Made by a program: the position numbers and the translations under genes | Source: Albugo candida | Taxonomy: Eukaryota; Oomycota; Peronosporomycetes; Albuginales; Albuginaceae | NCBI GenBank assembly: GCA_905220665.1 | Contig: CAJNAR010000148.1 | Location: 496,001 to 560,000 of the forward strand | DNA length: 64,000 bases | Direction: 5' to 3' | The notes under the pieces: model-generated | Told to the model about the DNA's origin: nothing | What the model saw: the letters and a program-made list of their open reading frames with translations, nothing else | Database searches by the model: none | In this document: positions 55,339 to 64,000 of the stretch, piece after piece | Position numbering within the stretch: the first letter of the stretch is position 1 | How the letters are laid out: each line of letters opens with the position of its first letter

Positions 55339-55581
55339 TGTTTGTACTTAAGTTAAGTTCGATTCTGAGATAGCCATCCGCTAGCGTATTGTACCACTTT
55401 TATCAAGCTACTCCTTTAATAATGCAATTGCGTGAGCTTAGGGCGCCACTTATAGCAGTGGCGATGCCATCCATTTAAAATACTAACGATTGGATGGAAA
55501 CATCGCTTCTCTTGTTTGTGATTGGACAGTGGCTACCCAATCTCTGTTTATTGTCCAAGAGCTCGGAACCAATTATATACA
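55339..55581. promoter_or_regulatory. Divergent promoter region between TRMU and WDR76-like genes
   Basis: 243 bases separate the two start codons. No TATA box at a sensible distance and no clear initiator found by eye; assigned from gene geometry only. Confidence 0.5.
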
Positions 55582-57391
55582 ATGCAAGCGTCGAAGCGTG
55601 CTAAAGTCGCCACCATTCCAGCGCCTCATAACAGTGAAAAAACACAGCAACAGAGTCCAAACGACTATGAAAGCAGACGCAAAGAGAACATTCAACGCAA
55701 TTTAGAGTTTCTTCGCTCAATGGGCGTCTCAACTGTAAGCAATTTCTCAATGTTAATGCGAGCAAAGTTTCACGCTCTCGTTTTCCACAGGCGAAAACCG
55801 CGGCAAGGACAGCAGCAGCCAACATTCGCAACACAATGAAGGACCGAGCTCTTGAATCTCGTCAAAAGAAAAAACTGAGTGAGAAAAAGAGCTCTCCGAC
55901 ACGTTTTTCCATGCGCTTACGAGGCGAAAATCCATCATCTTTGGCGCTTGCAGAAGTGGCAAATACAGCGGACTCATTTGATCGGTCAGAAGAGGTATTC
56001 TTCACCTTGCTTCAAGTCATTTTATACTAATTTTGCGTCCCAGAAAATTGAGCGATTGGCACCTGATTTTGCCGCAGAAGCGCTCAATTTGAATGGAGGT
56101 GCCAATTCTCGCTTACTAAAGAGATTATGTAGTGGATGGGACAGTATACAGACAACGCGAGATGGTCGGTAGCAACTGTTAAGTAACTTCGATCCTTGGG
56201 AATTGACTTTCATTTATAGAGTATCAGCTTCCATCGAATTCCACTGGTCACAAGATCGTAAATTACCGCCTGGATCCTGCAACCATTGTAAAAGTGACGG
56301 ACGACCGCGTGTACTCACTTGTATTCCATCCACGAGAGGATAAACTCTTGATTGCCTGCGGATCCAAAAGTGGTCAATTAGCTTTATGGACGCCCACCAT
56401 TACTGACGACAAAGATATCGATCCTGTGGCTACGTATCGTCCCCATATTACTCCAGTTTCGCGCTTGCTGTTCGATCCAGATCATCCTGCGACGCTGCTA
56501 TCTTCCGGCTTTGATGGATCTTTTCGTCGTTTCGATTTAAGTGCCGCCATGTTCCATCAAATACTCGCGTTGCCCGATGATGAAGGAATTACCGACTTTA
56601 TCTATGACTCAACCAGAAGACGATACATTCTCAGTTCACACGAGGGGAAATTGTGGCTGATGGATGAGCGTGAGCGGCCTGAAACCGCTTCGCCATTCCT
56701 CGTGCATGAGAAAAAAGTCAACACAGTACATCAACATCCCATCTCCACTGAGTATGTCTTTTGCTATCAACGCTCGCAATATACCCAGACATTTTTTGTA
56801 GTTGTGTGATAACAGCCTCACTCGATCGATCTGTCCAAGTCTGGGATCTCCGCAAGCTTGCACGGTCTAAAAGAGTCTCAACCAAGCTACTTGAACCAGT
56901 TGTGACGATGCCTCACGCGCGAAGTGTGAATTGTGCCTACTTTTCACCTTCTGGCTCGCACTGTGTCACAGTCTGTCAGAATAACTTCAATTATATATAC
57001 GAAACCAGCGCGTCCAAGTGGAACAAGATTGCCGACAAATCTCCCGCACCACTTTTGACAATTCCACACAACAACCAAACTGGCCGCTGGATCACAAAAC
57101 TTCATCCGAGCTGGGTTCGTGCGCTTTCTCTTGTGCCTAAATGCACATCTGATATATCAATTATTGATGTAGAATCCCAAATACACGACACCCAAAGAAG
57201 AACAGTACATCATCGGATGTATGCTGCAGCCACGTCGTCTCCAAATTTTCAGCGCAGTGCAAAGTGCGCAGATCCAAGAGCTAACAAGTGATTACTTCAA
57301 GTCGATCCATTCAATCAACGTATTTCATCCCACACTCGATGTGATTGCAAGTGGAAATTCATCAGGGCGGCTATGTTTATGGAATGCGTAG
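55582..57391 (+). CDS. WDR76: WD-repeat protein, WDR76-like
   Basis: Six exons with five short GT-AG introns: 55735-55790, 55995-56043, 56165-56219, 56752-56801 and 57115-57172, all restoring one frame. The N-terminus is basic and helical (RRKENIQRNLEFLRSMGVST), typical of WDR76/Cmr1, nuclear proteins that bind DNA and act in damage response. WD-type blades follow: VYSLVFHPREDKLLIACGSK, SRLLFDPDHPATLLSSGFDG, TDFIYDSTRRRYILSSHEGK, CVITASLDRSVQVWDLRK and VNCAYFSPSGSHCVTVCQN, then NNQTGRWITKLHPSWNPKY across intron 5, and INVFHPTLDVIASGNSSGRL at the end. The start is the first ATG in the frame with the conserved N-terminal helix. It ends at the TAG at 57389; see the separate entry for an in-frame extension. 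Confidence 0.88.
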
Positions 57392-57556
57392 TCGCTTTAT
57401 AAGCCTCGATCCAAAGTACTTGATATTCCCGCTGATGCTCATCCTCTCAGTCGGACATGTGAACTAACGGACTCCAAATCTGACGATACCAACACATTCG
57501 CGATTCGAAATCAGACTCTTATCAATTTACAAGTTCCAAAAAAGACAGCTATTTAG
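57392..57556 (+). other. In-frame open extension after the WDR76 stop
   Basis: After ...CLWNA the TAG at 57389 is followed in the same frame by 54 sense codons (SLYKPRSKVLDIPADAHPLS...QVPKKTAI) and a second TAG at 57554. This may be a former C-terminus cut off by a point mutation, a readthrough extension, or chance. Confidence 0.45.
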
Positions 57557-57611
57557 AATACAATGGAAACCATGCGATTTCTTCGAAAGGTGCTTGGCAA
57601 GCAGCATGTTG

Positions 57612-58539
57612 CTAGCAACTAGACTTGTTCCCTTTTTGAGAAACGACTCCATTCACCTTGTTGTCCGATGTAAATGACGAAGAAGCCCACATACTAAACG
57701 ACATAACAGCTGAAAATCGGCCACGGTCTGAAACAAATTTACCTTTACGCAGCATATCAACGCATTCCTGAATTGCCAGAGTGTGTTTGGTTGCAGATAC
57801 ACTTTTACGGTGGACGACGATAAGCGTACCATCATCCACAACATGAATCACCTCGGTGCAAGTGCTTCGACTGCTTTGAATAGTGACTGAATTAACGGTA
57901 TTGTTCACGGCCGCCACTAACAAGCAATATCACGTTCCATTACTTTCAAACACAGAAATAAGCATCGGTGCATTTTACTCATATCCAACGACGCATTGAC
58001 CAAAACTTGAAGATTTGCAAGGACACCAATCTGATCGACTTCAGCGGTAGCGTGAATAATCGATCCATCCGCTACGAAAATGGCTTTCAGAATTCCACGT
58101 TGTTGTTGCACTAGCATAGAAGCTGTCAAGGACTGTCCATAGCATCGGTTAAGCACAAGTGTGTTGGCACAGTACACTGCTTCAAAAGGCGTTGGATAGA
58201 ATGTCGAATGATCCCGACAATTCGGAGGTGGAAGCGGTCGAATTGACGCACATTGTGGCCCACATTTCCCAATTCTGCGGCGAATTCCAGAATGAAAGCT
58301 TCTAGGATTTCATTGGCGATGAAAGACGAAAAGGTAGCGCCGTCGGAAGGATCGTGAAACATGGCGCAAAAGACCTTTGCAGCTTCATTGGAGACCACGG
58401 TGACTGCCACTACGTAGTCGCATAACCTCTCATGATGTATATACCGTATATGTGAATATAGATGTCTACCTTTTGCGAATTTGATATACGACACGGGCGA
58501 ACCAGTAACTTTGGCAGAAAACTCGAGCATGGCCGTCAT
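57612..58539 (-). CDS. Conserved hypothetical protein, possibly longin/roadblock-like
   Basis: Four exons joined by three short introns read on the minus strand: 58469-58410 (GTAGAC...ACGTAG), 58175-58123 (GTACTG...TTGACAG, with CTTAAC as possible branch site) and 57978-57917 (GTAAAA...TTGTTAG). Splicing gives one frame of about 250 residues: MTAMLEFSAKVTGSPVSYIK, then VAVTVVSNEAAKVFCAMFHD joined directly across intron 1, IANEILEAFILEFAAELG, QQQRGILKAIFVADGSIIHA and VIHVVDDGTLIVVHRKSV. Alternating strands and helices with these segments resemble longin or roadblock folds found in trafficking complexes, but I do not recognise the family. Convergent with WDR76; the start is the ATG at 58539. 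Confidence 0.7.
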
Positions 58540-59158
58540 CAAGGAGCCGATAAGTCGTGGCTATGGATAGAAAACAAGGATTCGAATGATATGGTTGTTA
58601 AAGTAAGGTATAGCCACGAGTTATATACTTGAGATATCGTATTGGTATATTCTTTGGAGAAAAGCATGATACCACTGGATGCCATGATTAATACATTTCG
58701 CAACATATCGTGCTCCAATTTGTACAGAGATCAGTGGCGTCGAAATCTGATACTTTGCAGTAAGTACGTTTATGGAAAAAATAGAGCTTCGTTTCTCTTC
58801 TCCGTGAAGCTGACTTTTTTTTGCCCGCTCGAAATCGGTTAGGCGATTAGCTTTATCTGACGCATGTCAAAAATTCGCTAAAAAACGATAAGCTACTTTG
58901 CGTGTGGCCGTATCTCTGTAGCTAGCTGTATACTTCAGACCCGTACACGTATCGTTCCCTTAGAGAAATATGAATACTGGTAGGGACCTACCCGACGGAG
59001 AAGTAACTTTCCTATAGGTAAATAAGTCTCCGTGAAATGCTTACAGATGTCTTTGCTGGCAATGTACGATCTATCAAAAAACGCTTCCCTTACCGCTATA
59101 ATCTTCTTAAATCCGAATAAGACATACACGAGGGTATACGGTACTTTTGATCTTTTCC
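58540..59158. other. Divergent intergenic region between the hypothetical gene and VAC14
   Basis: About 620 bases; no protein family recognised in its short frames. Must hold both promoters. Confidence 0.5.
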
Positions 59159-62056
59159 ATGGCAAATGAGGTAACACAAGCGGCAACTTTGACCTCTTCT
59201 TCAAAGCAGCCAATGCATAAGGCGGAAGAAGAAGAAGAGCTTTCTGGAAACAAGACTATCGAAAAACCTAACTTAATATCTCCTTATCAGACAGCAGACG
59301 GAAACAGCGCTTGTGTTCTTTCCCCTTCTTCTAATTCTATCCGACCGAACAGTTCTCAGACGCCTGGCGCCTCATTGAGGCCTAATCCCTCCATAACGAG
59401 CTATTCCATGCAACTTCCACTATCACCGACGCTGATGAGAAATTTAGGTGACCGATCTTATGACAAGCGGAAGGGTGCGGCCATGGAGCTGGAGAACCTG
59501 ATCAAACAATGGCAAGAGATGGAAGATAAAACGGGATCGCAGTCATCAGAGGTTATCAGCTCGCCTACTTCACGTAGTATTATCACTTCTTCGGTGCAAG
59601 AGTTCAATCGGAATCGACAAAGGATTTCGGCGGTTATCGACTTACTCGGCAAAGAGTTTGCCTGCTCGACAAATGCAAATCACAGAAAAGGAGGACTGAT
59701 TGGATTAGCAGCGACGGCAATTGGTCTCATGCATGAAGCTCACTCGTATCTGAACAAGCTTTTACCGCCTGTATTGCATTGCTTTGACGATCCTGAAAGC
59801 AGAGTGAGGTATTATGCGTGTGAATCACTGTACAATATTGCCAAAGTTGCAAGAGGTCACATTTTGCACTACTTCAATCAAATTTTTGATGGGTTATGTA
59901 AGGTACGCACCCATACAATACATTGATGTTTGGAAGTCGTTCGATTTGGACTCATATAGATGATAGCTGTTTGCAGACGTCGACGTGGATGTCAAGAATG
60001 GGGCAAATCTGTTAGATCGCCTTGTCAAAGATATCGTTACAGAGAGTGAATATTTCGATGTTGACATGTTCATTCCACTTCTCCACAAGTACATTAGAAT
60101 GACGAACCCGTACATTCGTCAGCTGCTGGTACGCTTAGAACTAAGCAGTTTTGCGGCTATACAAACTATCTATTGTAGGTAGGGTGGATCACGGTTCTCG
60201 ACTCCGTACCGGACATTGATATGCTCGACTGGCTTCCAGAATTTCTCGATGGCTTGTTCAACATGCTGAGTGACGGGAATCGAGAGATACGACAGGCAGC
60301 TGACAGCGCATTGGCAGAGTTTTTAAGAGAGATCAAGCAGTCCACACAAGTGGAATATGGGCGTATGGTTGACATCCTGGTCCATCAATGCCAATCAAAA
60401 GAGCGATTCAATCGCTTGACAGCAATCATTTGGGTTCATGAGTTTGTTAATTTGGGCCGGGAGCAACTTGTCAGCTTTTATGATCATTTGCTGTGCGCAA
60501 TTATGCACTGCATTTCAGACGCTGAGCATGAGATTAGGCAAGTTGCTGAACGAGCAAATGAAGATCTCCTGGAACTCGTGAAATCGACAAAGCAAGATAT
60601 GGAGTACCTTCCATTCATGCAAAAGCTCGATAGTGAGTTAGTGAGTGATCATGTACCTACGCGAATGGCTGCCTTGCGCTGGATTGCAATGTTATTAGAG
60701 AAAGCACCCCAAGAAATTGCATCTCAGACCAACTGCTTCTTGCCAACTCTTTTGAAGACTTTGTCCGATGTTTCCGATGCCGTTGTACTGTTAGATCTCG
60801 AAGTCCTGGCTCGGATATCTATGAATAAGCACGAGTTTGAAAAAGTTCTCAACGCTATTCTGATTTTATTCGCTAATGATCGACGACTACTGGAGACGCG
60901 TGGAAGCCTAATTGTGCGCAAATTGTGCGTCCTACTGGATGCTAAACGTATTTACATGATATTTGCCAAAGTGCTGGTCAGTATGGAAAACGAAAAGCTT
61001 GCATCACTCAATCAAGAAGATGGAGGCACATTAATAGTCACGGAAGCTACCGAAAAAAATGAGGATGGTGAGAATAGTGGTACCAGTGAAACTCAAGTCA
61101 TCAAACCAGGCTCGCATCAATTTGATCCAGAGTTCGCTTCGGTGATGGTCCAAACATTAAATTTGATTTTATTGACCGCAACAGAATTGGAGAATCTGCG
61201 TCAAAGTCTGCGGCAGAGTTTCCAGGCAGACGCCAGCCTGAAAGATATACAAGTTTTCACGGTAAGGCTCGATGCAACAGCATGGTAACTTGCTATCCTT
61301 TTTGTGTATGTAGACTTTATTCCAGTCATGGTGCTACAATCCGGTTGCTGTCTTCAGTTTATGTCTACTGGCTCAATCGTACTCTTTATCGTCCGCGTTG
61401 ATCAGCAAATTATATCCTTTGATAGTCCAAAGACACTAGTTTTTATCGAGCTTGCAAATGGTCTCTTACATCAACTAATACTGCAGAAATTGATGCATCC
61501 GTAGGCTTCCTCATGCAAATTGACAAGCTCGTGCAGCTGCTGGAGTCACCGATATTCATCCGTAAGATGACGGACCGCACATGCGTCCTCTCTGATGTGA
61601 CATCGGCGTGTAGATCTGCGACTACAATTACTAGATCTTGAGCAAGAATACCACCCCGACCTGATACGAAGTCTGTACGGGCTGCTGATGCTTCTTCCAC
61701 AGGCAGGCTTCCTTGTGCTTGATGTTCATTACGTCCCGTGCGTAATTGAGTTTGCAGAGCGCAGCGTTTCGGATTTTGCGGGATCGGCTGGCAAGCGTCA
61801 CGAATATGGCAACAGCTATCGGGCACAAGACTGAGCGTTCACGACGTGTCAATACACCCGCTTCCGAGTCTGATTTAGAAGAAAAAGCTCAAGTGAGTTC
61901 ATCCTTGGTCGAGACAAAAGTATTGCTGGACCGATTTGTCGATGTACAACGCAATTTTGTCTCATCCACGCGGAAAGGTACGAAGGGCGTGCTTTGAAGG
62001 CATAGGCACTATTTGTTTTTTTAGCAGCAGGAACTTCGAAGAATGCATTTGATTGA
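59159..62056 (+). CDS. VAC14: VAC14-like scaffold of the PIKfyve/Fab1 phosphoinositide kinase complex
   Basis: VAC14 holds the PI(3,5)P2-making kinase Fab1/PIKfyve and the phosphatase Fig4 together on endolysosomal membranes. A polar N-terminal extension (about 85 residues) precedes YSMQLPLSPTLMRNLGDRSY and the HEAT repeats: KGGLIGLAATAIGL, VRYYACESLYNIAKVARGHI, FNQIFDGLCK, then DVKNGANLLDRLVKDIVTE and MFIPLLHKYI. The conserved C-terminal region reads TLFQSWCYNPVAVFSLCLLA, QIDKLVQLLESPIFI and HLRLQLLDLEQEYHPDLIRS. Clear introns: 59903-59966, 60129-60178, 61262-61313, and about 61559-61611. A further one lies before SAAFRILRDRLASV (about 61702-61760). The junction between about 61415 and 61487 does not restore the frame with any GT-AG choice I could find. 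The last intron (61977 to about 62028) and the stop at 62054 are tentative; without it the stop is at 61995. Confidence 0.88.
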
Positions 62057-62103
62057 TTGCCCACAAACAACTCACACTTTGAAAGATACTATTTCGATCG
62101 AGC

Positions 62104-62238
62104 ATGTCAGTTTTTGAATTTGAAGCAATCGCCGGGGAGTTGAAAGGGAGGTTTGAATGTGTTTTGAAGGAGGCTGACCTGTACGAATCAATGATCCTCT
62201 CGGAAGAGCAGGCTGTATGGAATCAGAATTCTCAGTGA
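62104..62238 (+). CDS. Short open frame, possible first exon of an unrecognised gene
   Basis: ATG followed by 44 codons (MSVFEFEAIAGELKGRFECV...EEQAVWNQNSQ), acidic and helical. It could be a small protein or the first exon of a spliced gene continuing in 62290-62990, where pieces such as MYFTDLNRRLSFYW (about 62318) and DLAVKMLPSLRAAVYTQNYG (about 62920) are open. I could not join them with plausible splice sites. Confidence 0.3.
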   Translation: MSVFEFEAIAGELKGRFECVLKEADLYESMILSEEQAVWNQNSQ

Positions 62239-63187
62239 AGGCACCTTTATCGGAGATATTGAAATCTCTTTGGTGAAGCATCATAAATAACTAGGAGAGA
62301 TTGCGTGTGATGTGTTAATGTACTTTACTGATTTGAATCGACGCTTATCATTTTATTGGTCTTGATGCTACTCTGTTGATTCCCACCTCCACTCTGTCGT
62401 CGAAGGACAGTGTCGGAATCGCTTGCTACTACTATCGCTCGTGTGATTAATTGACAATCTCCACGTTGCATCATTTATCTTTCATGGAATTGAAGAAACT
62501 CAGCTACAAAAGAAGGATTTTACGTGTCGCTAAACTAAGATCCTCTTGTGGTTTTGTAATGGGATTGTCGCTGCCAAAGCAAAAGAATGAATGCACAATT
62601 TGACATTCTCGTGTCCCACCTCGCTACAACTGCAACCTGATATTCCTCGACGACGACTCTTTTAGAGCATCAAGACTATCAAAGCATCAATCGTGCTCTC
62701 AAATGCTCTCAGCAGCGCGTGCTGCCACTATCTCACACATGGAGCAAGTCCAATATTCAGTCGAGATAAATAGAACAGACAAGGGGAAGAACATCTATGC
62801 AATTCAATTCATTTTTTTTTATTCGCAAGTCGGCTCATTCGCTGCATCGTTTGCGAAGCGCGTTAGGAACGGCCCCGCTGTATTATTACATCATCATATC
62901 GGAACCGTATCAGCAATATTGATCTTGCGGTCAAGATGTTACCATCTCTGCGCGCTGCTGTTTATACGCAGAATTATGGTAATGGATAGAAGAAGTTGGA
63001 CAAGAGTATGTAGTTATCGGTGTGTTTGAGGAATTGTAAAGACTGCAAAGTAATTGTAAGAATTTTTGTCAAATAGTGCATATGTGATCAATATGCTGTT
63101 AGCCCATTGTCTGCACTTTCACCTCATATTCGAAGATTAACAAAAGGTGTAAAGAACAGTCGAGTGCACATCTAATTGTATCAGTCA
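62239..63187. other. Intergenic or unresolved exons before ketopantoate reductase-like gene
   Basis: Several 20-60 codon open pieces on the plus strand, including one in 62900-62970 that looks protein-like. No convincing gene model. The last ~150 bases should contain the next promoter. Confidence 0.35.
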
Positions 63188-64000
63188 ATGGTTTATAGGT
63201 CGATCATCTCGAGGGCTCAGTTTCTGATCAGGCAACGCACTTTCGCTACAAAAGGGTCCATTCGAGAGCAAAGAATCGGAATAATTGGTTTGGGATCCAT
63301 CGGAACGGTTTACTTTGCACGAATTGGGGCTTGGCTGCGCTCGAGCTCGGCTTCCAGACTCGAGCGATGGACGTTGGATGGACTTGTGAAACGTGAAGCG
63401 TATGAGAAAGCCGCAGCAACATGTATCAATTCAGACACAATTCGATTTCACCAAAGTCACAAAACTGAGCACATAAACAGCATTGAGAATTCAGCCTCAA
63501 TTCATTCGCATTCACATATCAAAACAGCCAAAACCGACTCTTGCAAAATACTTTGCTATGACGAAGCTTTGAAAGAGACGAATGTAAAGGTTGATGGTGG
63601 CACAATGTATGACGTGCTGATAATATGTGTCAAAGCCTACGATATCGCTTCTGTTTGGCAGCGTCTAGAGGCCCGCAATGATCTTTTGCACAAATATGGT
63701 ACCATCATCTGGGTACACAACGGCCTCACCAACACTCAGCTGCTGCGTTATAGTGCGAGAAAGCCTTCCTGGAGGAATTATAGAGCTATTGTCTCTTTTG
63801 GAGCACAGCTGAAAGCTTTTGGTCACGTGGAAGCATGTGGAATCGATAGACCAACTTCCTTTGGCGCGATAGAAAATAGTAGGCACGTTGCGAGTTCCAC
63901 ACAGGAAAACGATACGATCAATAGCATCCTATCCATGCTGAATGCAGCAGGACTACCTTCTCAGCTTGAAAGTCATCAAAAGTTTAACGACATCGTGTGG
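63188..64000 (+). CDS. 2-dehydropantoate 2-reductase-like protein (ketopantoate reductase, ApbA/PanE family), partial
   Basis: An open frame of 271 codons from the ATG at 63188 to the window end with no stop, so the 3' part is missing. Residues 31-39 form the Rossmann dinucleotide loop GIIGLGSIG. Later blocks typical of the family are DVLIICVKAYDIASVW (the VKAY motif), IIWVHNGLTN (the NG pair that binds ketopantoate/NADPH) and YRAIVSFGAQ. The reaction is NADPH-dependent reduction of 2-dehydropantoate to pantoate on the way to vitamin B5 and CoA. The first ~22 residues (SIISRAQFLIRQRTFATKG) lack acids and are Arg-rich, suggesting mitochondrial import. An unusually long polar insertion lies between about residues 80 and 125. 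Substrate is assigned by family only. Confidence 0.85.
   Translation, partial: MVYRSIISRAQFLIRQRTFATKGSIREQRIGIIGLGSIGTVYFARIGAWLRSSSASRLERWTLDGLVKREAYEKAAATCINSDTIRFHQSHKTEHINSIENSASIHSHSHIKTAKTDSCKILCYDEALKETNVKVDGGTMYDVLIICVKAYDIASVWQRLEARNDLLHKYGTIIWVHNGLTNTQLLRYSARKPSWRNYRAIVSFGAQLKAFGHVEACGIDRPTSFGAIENSRHVASSTQENDTINSILSMLNAAGLPSQLESHQKFNDIVW

Overview
The window is eukaryotic and most likely comes from an oomycete, probably a white rust (Albugo-like). Evidence: protein-coding genes with very short GT-AG introns (49-64 nt); small secreted-protein genes with an oomycete-type initiator element (TCATTCTGCAACT) just upstream of the ATG; oomycete-style LINE, Ty1/copia and MULE elements; and three large secreted proteins carrying a C-x2-C-x5-G motif, which I recall as the hallmark of the Albugo CCG effector class. 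The genus is an inference and should be tested by search.

Layout. 1-5071: decayed LINE on the minus strand. 5468-10292: Ty1/copia element with two ~230-bp LTRs. 10990-11633: wreck of a small secreted-protein gene. 11896-16624: second, LTR-poor copia element of the same family, abutted by a MULE DNA transposon (16625-18808), followed by an 834-bp non-autonomous inverted-repeat element (18844-19677). 19977-38867: three paralogous CCG-type secreted cysteine-rich genes on the minus strand, about 8-9 kb apart inside diverged segmental duplications, with a second LINE (22700-25535) between the first two. 40057-51784: tandem array of ~828-bp units, each with one 128-residue secreted protein gene on the minus strand (12 intact, one frameshifted, one truncated), including places where only the 294-bp promoter segment has been duplicated.

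52705-64000: compact housekeeping-type block: a two-domain Myb/SANT-like protein, mitochondrial tRNA 2-thiouridylase (TRMU/MnmA), WDR76-like WD-repeat protein, a conserved hypothetical protein with three resolved introns, VAC14 (PIKfyve complex scaffold), and a ketopantoate-reductase-like protein cut by the window end. The genes are in divergent and convergent pairs with short spacers.

The window therefore crosses a boundary between a repeat-rich half with secreted proteins (candidate host-interaction genes) and an ordinary gene-dense half. The two features most worth attention are the repeated-module architecture of the CCG-type proteins and the homogenised secreted-protein array with promoter-only amplification.
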